This document shows, piece after piece, positions 13,293-20,591 of a stretch of DNA of 24,376 bases. The stretch covers positions 1-24,376 of the forward strand of contig CAYNWG010000011.1 in the NCBI GenBank assembly GCA_964400865.1. Reading direction: 5' to 3'. The notes beneath the pieces are model-generated. The model saw only the letters and a list, made by a program, of their open reading frames with translations. It was not told the DNA's origin and made no database searches. Position 1 is the first letter of the stretch; each line of letters starts with the position of its first letter. The stretch comes from DAOQVB01 sp964400865 (GTDB lineage: Bacteria > Patescibacteriota > Microgenomatia > UBA1400 > PJMF01). The position numbers and the translations under genes are program-made.

Positions 13293-15320
13293 TTAGATGG
13301 TGCCAACCAGAGTTGCTTGCCATTTTTTTTCTACGGCGGTGACCAGTTGCTGGCGCAGAGGCTCAACGCGGTCGTTTGACATGTTGATTTTAGGATCAAA
13401 ATACTTGATTGTAAAAGTGATGTTGTTGCGATAACTGCTTGTAAGTTGTACGTTTGAGATTTCTGCGATTTCCTCTCTCATCTGTTTGATAACCTCTCCA
13501 ATCGGAGTGTGTTTTGGGAACGTAAACGTTAGGTCTTCTACCAATGGGCTGGTCTTAGCAATTGGGAGATAAATTGGATGTGAGCGAGCTATCGAGAAAA
13601 GTGATGCTATGTCTAGATCGATTGCGACGACATTAGACTTTAAGATGATGACTTGACCAAGCAATATAGTTTGGTTCGTACCCTTGAACTCAATCTGGCC
13701 AATTAGCAGAGTGTCACTTGGAGTGCTAATTGGCTCATTTTGAACTAAATCTTGATTTAGCGCACTAAAACTAACACTATTCTTATCAAGATAAATCTGT
13801 GCCAATAGTGACTCAACAATACCCCTAACTTCTCGGTATGACCGTCGACTGACTAGAGCTAAATGGAGTTCCTCAGTGGGTAGTTGATTTGGTACCGGTT
13901 GGTATGTGTGCGCCATTTCAAACACAGCTAGTTGAGGTTGCAACGGATTAGAGTTGAGTGTATCGATCAAGGATGGAATTAGAGATCGGCGTAAATAGAC
14001 GTGATCATCACTCAGAGGATTGAGTAATCGCACGTGGTCATCCAGCGAATTACCAGAAGCAAGTGCTAAATTCTCACTTACCATGGAGTATGTATACACT
14101 TCTTGCCAACCAAGATGCGCCAGAAATGTTTTCAGCTTTGCTTCTAAATCAAAGCGCTGATCTTGTGGTGGATTCAGAGGTAGCGCGGAAGCCATTAACT
14201 GGCTTGGAATATTTTGATAGCCGTAAATCCGAGCAACTTCTTCCACAATATCTACTGCTGTAGAAAGATCTGGACGATAGGTGGGAGGGGTCACCTCAAT
14301 GACTGCGTCAGACTGAATCGTAACCAAGCAACCTAGGTCTGAGAGGATAGTGGTAACTGTCGTCGTTGGTATAGACATCCCAAGATATCTAGTCAGCTCT
14401 ATCAATGGGAAGTGAATGGTAGTTTGGTTGGCTTTCGCCGGAAAATCGTCATACATTTCACTGGCTATTTGAGCAGAACACAACTCCTGATATTGTTGGC
14501 AAGCTTTGAAGAGCACGTCTTGCGCTAGATTGGGGTCAACGGACTTTTCCATTAGCTGAGCCGCGATGGTGCGGATACCATGAGTCATGCTGGCAAAACG
14601 AACCTTATCCGCTCTAATGGATTCCATTAGTAACAACACATTTTTTGTAGTTGAATCAATTGAGGTGTTGGCAGTGCCTTTAATAGATGGCAGATCGATA
14701 ATTTCATTTTTACCGTTTTTGAAGACTACCTCTCCTCCTACGGTGGTAAAACTTAAACCATCAAGCGTAATAAAAGATTCGTTTGGTTGAGCCTCAACTA
14801 TGTTGATTTCACCACCTGTAGCCATCAATTTGTCGTAATCAAAAGCGTGACAGGGGTGACCCAACTCGTGTGTCACATAATTTGTAATATCAATTGCGCT
14901 GTTATGGACATTCAAATCAATGAGGTTGAGACGTTTAGCCATCCAATCGGGAGTTGCTGTTTGTTGTACATTGGCCAGAATGATGCAGATTACCCTACCA
15001 TTCAGAGATGGATCATTGACAATTTTTGGTACTGGTAATTGAGTCTGGGTGGGTTTTGGGGTCGGAAGTTGCAAAGGACGCAATTCCGCCCTCTTATTGC
15101 TCTGCCTCAAAATAACCGCCGCCTCTCTTGCTATGCCTCTAATGGAAAGTGAATCCACCCGATTTGTTGTAATTTCTATGTCATAGATGGCTTCACCCTC
15201 TTTTTCTATAATTCTTTCAACTGAAGGTCCAGAAAGGGATAGCAATTCTTGAATTTCTTGTGGAGTTGCATCTGTATCAAGGTGATCGAGCAGCCAGGAA
15301 TGAGGAATCAGAATGTTCAT
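13293..15320 (-). CDS. pheT: Phenylalanyl-tRNA synthetase beta subunit, short form
   Basis: A 675-aa subunit, shorter than the ~790 aa of most bacterial PheT. The N-terminus (MNILIPHSWLLDHL) leads directly into YDIEITTNRVDSLSIRGIAR, so the EMAP-II-like tRNA-binding OB domain that normally sits at about residues 40-150 is absent. The B3/B4 editing-type domain (DITNYVTHELGHPCHAFDYD), the B5 domain (VIEVTPPTYRPDL...VARIYGYQNIP), the synthetase-like core (LNPLSDDHVYLRRSLIPSL) and the C-terminal FDX-ACB anticodon-binding domain (FTFPKHTPIGEVIKQMREEI) are present. It starts 1 nt after the pheS stop, so the two subunits are cotranslated. It forms the alpha2-beta2 enzyme that charges tRNA-Phe. Confidence 0.95.
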   Translation of the reverse strand: MNILIPHSWLLDHLDTDATPQEIQELLSLSGPSVERIIEKEGEAIYDIEITTNRVDSLSIRGIAREAAVILRQSNKRAELRPLQLPTPKPTQTQLPVPKIVNDPSLNGRVICIILANVQQTATPDWMAKRLNLIDLNVHNSAIDITNYVTHELGHPCHAFDYDKLMATGGEINIVEAQPNESFITLDGLSFTTVGGEVVFKNGKNEIIDLPSIKGTANTSIDSTTKNVLLLMESIRADKVRFASMTHGIRTIAAQLMEKSVDPNLAQDVLFKACQQYQELCSAQIASEMYDDFPAKANQTTIHFPLIELTRYLGMSIPTTTVTTILSDLGCLVTIQSDAVIEVTPPTYRPDLSTAVDIVEEVARIYGYQNIPSQLMASALPLNPPQDQRFDLEAKLKTFLAHLGWQEVYTYSMVSENLALASGNSLDDHVRLLNPLSDDHVYLRRSLIPSLIDTLNSNPLQPQLAVFEMAHTYQPVPNQLPTEELHLALVSRRSYREVRGIVESLLAQIYLDKNSVSFSALNQDLVQNEPISTPSDTLLIGQIEFKGTNQTILLGQVIILKSNVVAIDLDIASLFSIARSHPIYLPIAKTSPLVEDLTFTFPKHTPIGEVIKQMREEIAEISNVQLTSSYRNNITFTIKYFDPKINMSNDRVEPLRQQLVTAVEKKWQATLVGTI

Positions 15321-15321
15321 A

Positions 15322-16416
15322 TTAAAATTGTTCTAGAAACCGCAAGTCGGCTGAATACAAAAGCCTAATGTCATCAATGTTGAGATTTGGCTTGAGCGTA
15401 TAGGTTCGTTCCACCCCCCATCCAAAAGCAAATCCGGTGTATTTTTCTGGATCAATTCCACCTGCCCTTAGTACATTGGGGTGGACCATGCCCGCGCCTC
15501 CCACCTCATGCCAGCCGGATTTACAAAGTTTGCATTTTTCTCCCGCAATTGTGCCAGTTCCTTTACAAATATGACAAGAAAAGTCAACTTCAAATGAAGG
15601 TTCGGTAAAACGGAAATGAAAGGGTCTAATACGACTTTTTACGTCGGGACCATAAAATTCTTTGGCAAAATATTCCAGTGTGCCTTTTAAATGTTGGATG
15701 GTGATGTTGGAATCGATCACTAGACCTTCAAATTGATGAAACATTTGGGTGTGAGTGGCATCTTGTTGTCTGCGATAGCAGCGGGCAATATTAATCATGC
15801 GAATTGGCGGTTGGCTGTTTAGTCGTTCCATTTCTCTCACTTGTCCGTTTGAGGTATGAGTGGTGAGTACCTGTTTACCACCTATTAGGCTGGGATGTCT
15901 CAGTCTTGGTTGTTCGGGATTATATGGCACTTGTTGAGAAGTGTCTGGTGTATCGATAAAAAAAGTTTCCCATTCATCGCGTGCGGGATGATTAGGGGGC
16001 ATATTGAGGCTTTCAAATACGTACCAGTCCCAATCAACTTCTGGATACCGCACACGGATAAAGCCAATTCGGCTAAAAATATTTGAAATTTCTTCAATTG
16101 CTTGAGTAATTGGATGCAAATGGCCAATCTGGGGTGGAATGCCAGGAGCACTTAGATCAACCCACTCTTCGGAAGAAGCGCTTTTTGCAAGCTCTATTTT
16201 TTGTTGAATTATTGTTTTTAATCGGTTGAGAGCTTGGCCTGCTTCTGCTCGATCCGCAATCGGTAGCTTAGTAAGTTCACTCGATATTGTTGCAAATTTT
16301 CCTTTTTTACCCAGATACACTTGAGAAAGTGCTTGTCCAGAGATATTGTCAGTTTTTTCTAACTCTTCAGTTAGGTTTTGAACCAGACGAATGAAGTTGG
16401 TTAACTCAGTTGTCAT
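15322..16416 (-). CDS. pheS: Phenylalanyl-tRNA synthetase alpha subunit
   Basis: A 364-aa catalytic subunit. The N-terminal coiled coil ends in YLGKKGK, and the class II core shows motif 1 (HPITQAIEEISNIFSRIGF), motif 2 (RCYRRQQDATHTQMFHQFEG) and motif 3 (GFAFGWGVERTYTLK). LTTHTSNGQVREM is the phenylalanine-site loop. A CHICKG...CKLCKSGW segment gives four Cys that probably bind zinc, as in many bacterial PheS. The start at 16416 (MTTELTN) is preferred over 16431 because a TACAAT -10-like box (16430-16435) overlaps the latter. The rplT terminator lies just upstream, so pheS either has its own promoter or depends on read-through. Confidence 0.95.
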   Translation of the reverse strand: MTTELTNFIRLVQNLTEELEKTDNISGQALSQVYLGKKGKFATISSELTKLPIADRAEAGQALNRLKTIIQQKIELAKSASSEEWVDLSAPGIPPQIGHLHPITQAIEEISNIFSRIGFIRVRYPEVDWDWYVFESLNMPPNHPARDEWETFFIDTPDTSQQVPYNPEQPRLRHPSLIGGKQVLTTHTSNGQVREMERLNSQPPIRMINIARCYRRQQDATHTQMFHQFEGLVIDSNITIQHLKGTLEYFAKEFYGPDVKSRIRPFHFRFTEPSFEVDFSCHICKGTGTIAGEKCKLCKSGWHEVGGAGMVHPNVLRAGGIDPEKYTGFAFGWGVERTYTLKPNLNIDDIRLLYSADLRFLEQF

Positions 16417-16429
16417 AAGTTTGCTTTTC

Positions 16430-16435
16430 ATTGTA
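16430..16435 (-). promoter_or_regulatory. Possible -10 box of pheS
   Basis: TACAAT on the minus strand overlaps the upstream pheS start codon and lies 13 nt before the ATG at 16416. No -35 element is visible because the rplT terminator hairpin occupies that region. Support is weak. Confidence 0.25.
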
Positions 16436-16442
16436 CAGCATC

Positions 16443-16474
16443 AAAAACCCCGCCGGTAAGATGTGCGGCGGGGT
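16443..16474 (-). terminator. Rho-independent terminator after rplT
   Basis: On the minus strand an 8-9 bp perfect GC-rich stem (CCCCGCCG paired with CGGCGGGG, closed by one A-T pair at its base) with a 10-nt loop is followed by five T. It lies about 33 nt past the rplT stop and ends the infC-rpmI-rplT transcript, separating it from pheS. Confidence 0.9.
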
Positions 16475-16507
16475 GATTTCTAAATTACTTGTTTGATTAG
16501 ATTGTGA

Positions 16508-16861
16508 TTATCCCCTCGCCTGCGTAATGATGCGTTTAAATGTTTCAAAATCCCGAATGGCAATTTCAGAAAGCATTTTGCGATTGAGTTGAATATTAGC
16601 TTTTTTAAGTAAATTAATTACTCGAGAATAATTGAGTTCGGCACTTACTTCTTTGATAGCCGCAGACAAGCGGGTAATCCAAAGCTTGCGGAAGTCACGC
16701 TTGCGCAGTTTTCGGCCGATGTAGGCGTATTGGCCAGCGTGCAGTAGGGCTTCATGAGCACGTTTGTAAAGCCGACGATTCGCCCCACGGAAACCCTTAT
16801 TGCTTTCTAAGACTTTTTTATGACGGTGATGACGAGTGGTACCAGTTTTTGTTCGTGGCAT
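16508..16861 (-). CDS. rplT: 50S ribosomal protein L20
   Basis: A 117-aa protein of standard L20 length and pattern: a basic N-terminal arm (MPRTKTGTTRHHRHKKVLES), then KGFRGANRRLYKRAHEALLH and the compact domain RKRDFRKLWITRLSAA ... RKMLSEIAIRDFETF. L20 is an early 50S assembly protein and in several bacteria represses its own operon by binding the mRNA. It is the last gene of infC-rpmI-rplT, with a strong terminator behind it. Confidence 0.97.
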   Translation of the reverse strand: MPRTKTGTTRHHRHKKVLESNKGFRGANRRLYKRAHEALLHAGQYAYIGRKLRKRDFRKLWITRLSAAIKEVSAELNYSRVINLLKKANIQLNRKMLSEIAIRDFETFKRIITQARG

Positions 16862-16865
16862 ATGT

Positions 16866-17069
16866 TTACCCTATTCCTAACATTTTTTTAATTTTAATTG
16901 CCCACTTTCCTTTGACTTCAATTGGAATACGATAGGCTCGAATGGTTTTTTTACTTTTTTTCCTTCTCAGGTGGCGCATGTTTTGAGAGCGTCTCAAAAC
17001 TTTGCCACTACCTGTGATTTTGAAACGATGCGCTACACCCTTACGAGTTTTTAATTTGTTTTTTTTCAT
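16866..17069 (-). CDS. rpmI: 50S ribosomal protein L35
   Basis: A 67-aa basic protein. KLKTRKGVAHRFKITGSGKV is the L35 signature, followed by RRSQNMRHLRRKKSKKTIR. It lies between infC and rplT (gaps of 5 and 4 nt), the conserved order of this operon. It binds 23S rRNA in the 50S subunit. Confidence 0.97.
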   Translation of the reverse strand: MKKNKLKTRKGVAHRFKITGSGKVLRRSQNMRHLRRKKSKKTIRAYRIPIEVKGKWAIKIKKMLGIG

Positions 17070-17074
17070 ACGTC

Positions 17075-17620
17075 TTACTTTTTCTTCGGCATTAATTGAG
17101 CGATGATTTTTTTACCGATCAATTTTGGCATAATTTCGACTACTGCTTCTTCGGCCGTGGCCTCGATGACTCTGGCAATTACTTGGTCACCGAATGATTT
17201 TTTCGTAATTTGTCTGCCTTTGAAGAATAACGTTAGTTTAACTTTGTCGCCATCTTCAAGGAAATCTTTGACTTTTTTTAATTTTGATTCGAAGTCGCCA
17301 TCACTCATGAATGGACTAAATCGAACTTCCTTTGTATCTTGAGCTTTTGCCTTCTTTCTACTGGCTGCTTGTTTTTGTTGCAGCTGATACTTGTATTTGT
17401 TGAGTTCAATGATTTTAGCAATTGGTGGTTGCTGTTGATCATTGACCATTACTAGATCTTTTTCTTCTGCGTATGCTTGGTTCATAGCGTCATGAGTATC
17501 CATGACTCCAAGCATATTTCCTTGGTCATCAATCACCCGCACTTGGGGTGTTCTGATTCGATTATTAGCAACGACAAAGACGGTTTGGCTTTGATATCGT
17601 TTACCTGGCTTATGTCTCAC
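17075..17620 (-). CDS. infC: Translation initiation factor IF-3
   Basis: A 181-aa two-domain protein of usual length. The N-terminal domain has NRIRTPQVRVIDDQGNMLGV (family pattern I..VR.ID..G..LGV) and PPIAKIIELNKYKYQ. A Lys/Gln/Ala-rich linker follows, then the C-terminal domain (KEVRFSPFMSDGDFESKLKK ... VKLTLFFKGRQI ... GKKIIAQLMPKK). It starts with GTG; AAGG lies 10 nt upstream. infC often uses a non-ATG start for autoregulation, though GTG is not the classic discriminated codon. It has its own promoter about 70 nt upstream and a candidate leader peptide in between. Confidence 0.96.
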   Translation of the reverse strand: MRHKPGKRYQSQTVFVVANNRIRTPQVRVIDDQGNMLGVMDTHDAMNQAYAEEKDLVMVNDQQQPPIAKIIELNKYKYQLQQKQAASRKKAKAQDTKEVRFSPFMSDGDFESKLKKVKDFLEDGDKVKLTLFFKGRQITKKSFGDQVIARVIEATAEEAVVEIMPKLIGKKIIAQLMPKKK

Positions 17621-17642
17621 TGTTTTGAAACCTTAGGTCTAG

Positions 17643-17687
17643 CTAGTCATTACTAATAGTACTAGATGAACGGACCACGTCCATCAT
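17643..17687 (-). CDS. Candidate 14-residue leader peptide upstream of infC
   Basis: Starting 9 nt after the infC -10 box, an open frame encodes MMDVVRSSSTISND and ends with TAG 22 nt before the infC GTG. The start codon sits at the same distance from the -10 box as in rpmF and tig, so a ribosome could start on the 5' end of the mRNA. The core RSSSTIS contains four Ser codons of three kinds. The 3' half of the frame can form a hairpin (CTAGT paired with ACTAG, at about 17643-17665), so translation could control whether it forms. It could be a chance frame in the leader. Confidence 0.4.
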   Translation of the reverse strand: MMDVVRSSSTISND

Positions 17688-17696
17688 AAGTGTGAC

Positions 17697-17705
17697 ATTA
17701 TATCA
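17697..17705 (-). promoter_or_regulatory. Promoter of the infC operon
   Basis: A perfect TATAAT on the minus strand is preceded by TGA, giving an extended -10 element (TGaTATAAT). No convincing -35 hexamer is seen. The predicted transcription start is near 17690, leaving a 70-nt leader for infC. Confidence 0.6.
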
Positions 17706-17717
17706 CTCTCGGCTCGC

Positions 17718-17746
17718 TTGTGGAGAGGGGAAATGCTTGCTATAAT
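17718..17746 (+). promoter_or_regulatory. Promoter of tRNA-Val
   Basis: TTGTGG (17718-17723), a 17-nt spacer and TATAAT (17741-17746), with TG one base before the -10 box. The expected transcription start is near 17753, about 25 nt before the tRNA. It is divergent from, and 15 bp apart from, the infC -10 element. Confidence 0.7.
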
Positions 17747-17777
17747 CTGCCCCGTCTTGTTGTAATGGAGTTGAAAT

Positions 17778-17851
17778 GAACTTGTAGCTCAGTTGGTTAG
17801 AGCGCCTCGTTGACATCGAGGAGGTCAGAGGTTCGAGTCCTCTCAAGTTCA
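17778..17851 (+). tRNA. tRNA-Val (GAC anticodon)
   Basis: A complete cloverleaf. Acceptor GAACTTG pairs with CAAGTTC; the D arm is GCTC...GAGC; the anticodon stem CCTCG/CGAGG carries the loop TTGACAT with anticodon GAC; the T arm is AGAGG-TTCGAGT-CCTCT; the discriminator is A. The CCA end is not encoded. The last three bases overlap the stop codon of the small gene on the other strand. Confidence 0.95.
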
Positions 17852-18220
17852 CTGTCTTTTTAATGTTTTTGCTTTTTCAATTGCTTCTGCGAGTTGTATT
17901 GAGTTGATACTAAATACCAGATTTTCTGAAGCTTCTGGAAGACTAAGCCAAGTTGCAAGCACAACCAGGGCTTGGTAGGGCTGACTGTGACCTGAAATAT
18001 TAAAATCCATAAGAGAAAAAATTTCTAATAATTGCCCAACGGTGATCCCCCATTCATCAATTGCATAAGTTTGAAAAGCGTCCCAATCTGAGTCATTAAG
18101 AATAGTCTGAAGATTTGTTCTAACAATGGCTTGGTTGGCTAAACAAAGATGCCGAAAAATATCCAACATTCTCATTTGGTATGAAAAACCAGCTTCTCTT
18201 GTCTCTTGATTAGCCTCCAT
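17849..18220 (-). CDS. Small conserved-looking protein of unknown function
   Basis: A 123-aa mainly helical soluble protein that I do not recognise. It has the segments YQMRMLDIFRHLCLANQAIV, DWDAFQTYAIDEWGITVGQL, LLEIFSLMDFNIS and YQALVVLATWLSLPEAS, and ends basic (KAKTLKRQ). No signal peptide or membrane helix is seen. The start is ATG 18220 rather than 18226, because GGAG lies 8 nt upstream of 18220 and only 2 nt upstream of 18226. The start lies 9 nt inside the 3' end of the DUF5660-like gene, so the two are probably translationally coupled. Its stop codon uses the last bases of the tRNA-Val gene on the opposite strand. Confidence 0.65.
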   Translation of the reverse strand: MEANQETREAGFSYQMRMLDIFRHLCLANQAIVRTNLQTILNDSDWDAFQTYAIDEWGITVGQLLEIFSLMDFNISGHSQPYQALVVLATWLSLPEASENLVFSINSIQLAEAIEKAKTLKRQ

Positions 18221-18872
18221 ATGCATTACTCCGTTCGTGGTGCATCATATCGTAGACACTCTTGGTTTGTTCGTGACTTGAACCGTCAATGACGATGCCA
18301 GCGCCAACCATTTTCTTCTTCTTTTTTTGGCCTGCAGTATTTGCCCAAGTGCGCGCGCTTCTAATTTTTTGTCTGAGCAACATAATAAAAGCGCGCAATT
18401 GTTGAAAAAAGTTGATGTAATACTTGCCTTCCATACCTGGATGCAAGCCGACCTCGGTCATTAAAGTAAGTTCAATTTCTTTGTTGAAGGCGCTAACTTC
18501 TTGAGAAAGTGCTTTGAGCTCATATCTGAGTTTGTCAATTTCTTCCTTTACTTGTTTTTGGCGAGCATCAAATAGTTTCGTTGAGTCAACTGGATTAATT
18601 TGCTCGTGCAGTTGACGGCGCATCCGTTCTTTTTTAGCCTTTTCTTGTTGTTCTTGAAGTAGGCTAGCTTGATCAAACTTTTGTCCGCCAAATTGATTAA
18701 AACCACCAGGACCATCTAGCCCAGGAAAACCAGGCTCATTAGTGGTACTAGCTTGATTACCATTTTGAGAAGCAAGTTTTTCAGCCTCAGCCAAAGCTCT
18801 TGCAAATGGATTTTGTGAAGCCACAGAAGAATTTTTCCCAGTGGTAGTTCCTCTGTTTGTCTGAGATTGCAT
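18210..18872 (-). CDS. DUF5660-like CPR protein
   Basis: A 220-aa soluble protein. The first ~75 residues are disordered and rich in Gln, Asn, Gly and Ala (PFARALAEAEKLASQNGNQ, then a Pro/Gly-rich patch). A charged coiled coil follows (LLQEQQEKAKKERMRRQLHE ... VKEEIDKLRYELKALSQEV). The C-terminal conserved block is KYYINFFQQLRAFIMLLRQK followed by IRSARTWANTAGQKKKKK. From memory this block resembles DUF5660, a domain I associate with Microgenomates genomes; this needs a profile search. The gene has its own good promoter and a leader of about 20 nt without a Shine-Dalgarno sequence. The gene downstream overlaps it by 11 nt. Confidence 0.65.
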   Translation of the reverse strand: MQSQTNRGTTTGKNSSVASQNPFARALAEAEKLASQNGNQASTTNEPGFPGLDGPGGFNQFGGQKFDQASLLQEQQEKAKKERMRRQLHEQINPVDSTKLFDARQKQVKEEIDKLRYELKALSQEVSAFNKEIELTLMTEVGLHPGMEGKYYINFFQQLRAFIMLLRQKIRSARTWANTAGQKKKKKMVGAGIVIDGSSHEQTKSVYDMMHHERSNAYGG

Positions 18873-18898
18873 AGTTTATGTTTACTTTATACCCATTA

Positions 18899-18926
18899 AT
18901 TATAGGCTTTTATGGTTTAAAGTCAA
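18899..18926 (-). promoter_or_regulatory. Promoter of the DUF5660-like gene
   Basis: TTGACT (18921-18926), a 16-nt spacer and TATAAT (18899-18904) on the minus strand. This is the closest match to a classic sigma-70-type promoter in the window. It lies in the 111-nt gap after the trigger factor gene. Confidence 0.7.
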
Positions 18927-18983
18927 GAATCACTCTCGACTAACGCAGATTATAGCGACTCGCATTGCAGAATCAAGCAGAGC

Positions 18984-19925
18984 TTATGTGATAGAAAGTA
19001 AGTGGTCAAACAATTTCTTTCGCGAAACATGTTCTTTGATTGCTTCTCGATAGTGTGCTTCTGTCTGTTTTTCTTTTCTAACTTTTTCATCGCCAATCTT
19101 GGCAATTACCTCTTCAATTTCTATTTCGGTTACAGTTATTTCAACTTGTTTAGAAATTGCTTGTAAAATAAACTCGAGCTGTAATTGGCCTACTGCGCGA
19201 GCGGCAATGTTTCCAGATAATTGTTCGAATGTTTGATTGTTTCTACTGAGAAAATCGTCAAGAGTAAGTTTCATCGATTGCAATTCTTGGACCAATCGCT
19301 CCAATTCTCTGCGAGTTTGTTGTTTAACCAATAATTCGGGTAGCTGAGGTTTGCAGGTTTTGACTAAGTCTTGAAAAATGTGTTGCAAGATGTGATCATC
19401 TTGGTGTTGCTTTTCATGCAACTCATCAGTTTTGGCTTTAGTGGCAACCTTTTCAGGTTTGGAGCGCTCCTTTTCCTTGGCTTCTTGCTTGAGATGCACC
19501 AATGCAGCTTTTTTCGCTTCCTTGGCGATTTTGACATAGTTGGCAACGTCTACTACTGGTTTTTCTGCCAGGTGAACCTCGATTAACCACTCGGAGCCTT
19601 TGGATACTGACTTAGGATCAAATTCTGGATCAGAAATAGGGTGCTTTTGTTCTTTTTGTAATGCGTCTTGATAGGCTTTTGGCAGCAAGCGTTGTAACAC
19701 CGCTTCTACCAAGGCTTCTGGCTTGAGTTGCTCCTCTGCAATGTGAGGGGGAACCATGCCTTTACGAAAACCTGGCATTGCGAGCTGTTTTGCCATTTTG
19801 TTGAGTGCTTTTTGATATTCTGGCTCTACTTGCTTCCAGGGGAAAGAAATGGTCAAAATCGTATTTGCTACGATTAGGGGTGGTTGTGCAGAGCTATTTG
19901 CTGTTTCTGTTTTTGTTTTTGGCAT
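18984..19925 (-). CDS. tig: Trigger factor without the PPIase domain
   Basis: A 313-aa ribosome-associated chaperone, about 120 residues shorter than the usual ~430. The N-terminal ribosome-binding domain has the signature LAMPGFRKGMVPPHIAEEQL (family: GFRKGKVP). The segment VSKGSEWLIEVHLAEKPVV ends this domain. Where an FKBP-type PPIase domain normally follows, there is only a Lys/Glu/Ala-rich stretch (KEAKKAALVHLKQEAKEKER), and then the C-terminal chaperone domain (LPELLVKQQTRRELERLVQE ... QLQLEFILQAISKQVEIT). The gene starts 9 nt after a TATAAT box without a Shine-Dalgarno sequence, and is divergent from tRNA-Cys. Confidence 0.9.
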   Translation of the reverse strand: MPKTKTETANSSAQPPLIVANTILTISFPWKQVEPEYQKALNKMAKQLAMPGFRKGMVPPHIAEEQLKPEALVEAVLQRLLPKAYQDALQKEQKHPISDPEFDPKSVSKGSEWLIEVHLAEKPVVDVANYVKIAKEAKKAALVHLKQEAKEKERSKPEKVATKAKTDELHEKQHQDDHILQHIFQDLVKTCKPQLPELLVKQQTRRELERLVQELQSMKLTLDDFLSRNNQTFEQLSGNIAARAVGQLQLEFILQAISKQVEITVTEIEIEEVIAKIGDEKVRKEKQTEAHYREAIKEHVSRKKLFDHLLSIT

Positions 19926-19934
19926 AAGTTGGCT

Positions 19935-19940
19935 ATTATA
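19935..19940 (-). promoter_or_regulatory. -10 box of the trigger factor gene
   Basis: A perfect TATAAT on the minus strand ends 9 nt before the tig ATG. No clear -35 element is seen. The expected untranslated leader is only 2-4 nt. Confidence 0.5.
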
Positions 19941-19965
19941 CGCTATACCGATTTTTACTTTCGGT

Positions 19966-19971
19966 TATAAT
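19966..19971 (+). promoter_or_regulatory. -10 box of tRNA-Cys
   Basis: A perfect TATAAT on the plus strand 13 nt before the tRNA-Cys 5' end; transcription would start about 7 nt upstream of the tRNA. There is no convincing -35 hexamer. It sits head-to-head with the tig -10 box in a 59-bp gap. Confidence 0.5.
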
Positions 19972-19984
19972 CAACTTGCAAATT

Positions 19985-20059
19985 GGCGCGGTACCAGAGT
20001 GGTCCAATGGCGAGGTCTGCAAAACCTTCGATTCGCGGGTTCAAATCCCGCCCGCGCCT
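19985..20059 (+). tRNA. tRNA-Cys (GCA anticodon)
   Basis: Acceptor GGCGCGG pairs with CCGCGCC and is followed by discriminator T, the base required in tRNA-Cys. The anticodon stem GAGGT/ACCTT closes the loop CTGCAAA with anticodon GCA. The T arm is GCGGG-TTCAAAT-CCCGC. The D arm has a short CCA/TGG stem. No CCA is encoded. Confidence 0.93.
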
Positions 20060-20060
20060 C

Positions 20061-20098
20061 AAAAAAAACGTTCGGGCATGATAATTGATGCGCGCGAA
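20061..20098 (-). terminator. Possible terminator of the 20144-20581 gene
   Basis: On the minus strand an imperfect hairpin (TTCG with CGAA, and GCAT with ATGC, separated by an internal loop) is followed by CG and eight T. It lies about 45 nt past the stop codon and just before the antisense side of tRNA-Cys, where it would stop antisense transcription into the tRNA. Confidence 0.45.
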
Positions 20099-20143
20099 TG
20101 ATCTGCTCACTTCTAGTCTTCGCAGAGAACGAAAAAGATAAAA

Positions 20144-20581
20144 TTATTCTATTTTTTTTATAAAAAATTCACAGATATTGCCATTAAAAAGTGGCGTTAT
20201 TGTCCACTGCTCGCCTAATTGCTGGTTAGCTACTAAAGCCACTCTTGTAAGAAAAATATCCAGGACTTGTTTTATGAAGGAATCATCCTGAAAGGCACTC
20301 GATAAATCTGGGTTATAGCGCCCCCATTCTTTAGCCCTTATTTTTGCTATAAAGTGATTAATTTCTCCAGCAGTCATATGAGCATCTTTGCCGTAGGGCA
20401 TGCGAGCTATTTGTAAGATTTCATAAACTAGTGCTTTCATTCCAAAGAGTTCATCAACAACCTCAGTAGTAGTAAAGGCTATATATGGTGATGGCGAGTC
20501 TTCTCTAAATGGATAATGGGGAAGCTCTACCATGTCTGCAGGTTCTACTCTATTTGTGATAGGTTCAAAGTCTTTTCGCAT
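20144..20581 (-). CDS. Hypothetical protein
   Basis: A 145-aa soluble protein that I do not recognise. An acidic N-terminal part with PHYPFREDSPSPYIAF is followed by helical segments (TTTEVVDELFGMKALVYEIL, MTAGEINHFIAKIRAKEWG, DSFIKQVLDIFLTRVALVA). It has no membrane helix and no catalytic motif. The start is the ATG at 20581; the frame extends to a TTG at 20605 that lies inside an inverted repeat and is less likely. It stands alone between tRNA-Cys and the divergent DUF62-like gene. Confidence 0.6.
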   Translation of the reverse strand: MRKDFEPITNRVEPADMVELPHYPFREDSPSPYIAFTTTEVVDELFGMKALVYEILQIARMPYGKDAHMTAGEINHFIAKIRAKEWGRYNPDLSSAFQDDSFIKQVLDIFLTRVALVANQQLGEQWTITPLFNGNICEFFIKKIE

Positions 20582-20591
20582 AGTATGTTTT

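Noticed and set aside
14787..15038. 83-aa plus-strand open frame inside pheT
   Set aside because: A shadow of the well-supported pheT frame; no start signals or family pattern.
20150..20166. T-rich/A-rich palindrome (TTTTTTTATAAAAAA) as a terminator of tRNA-Cys
   Set aside because: It lies in the coding end of the minus-strand gene, has no GC stem and is common in AT-rich sequence.
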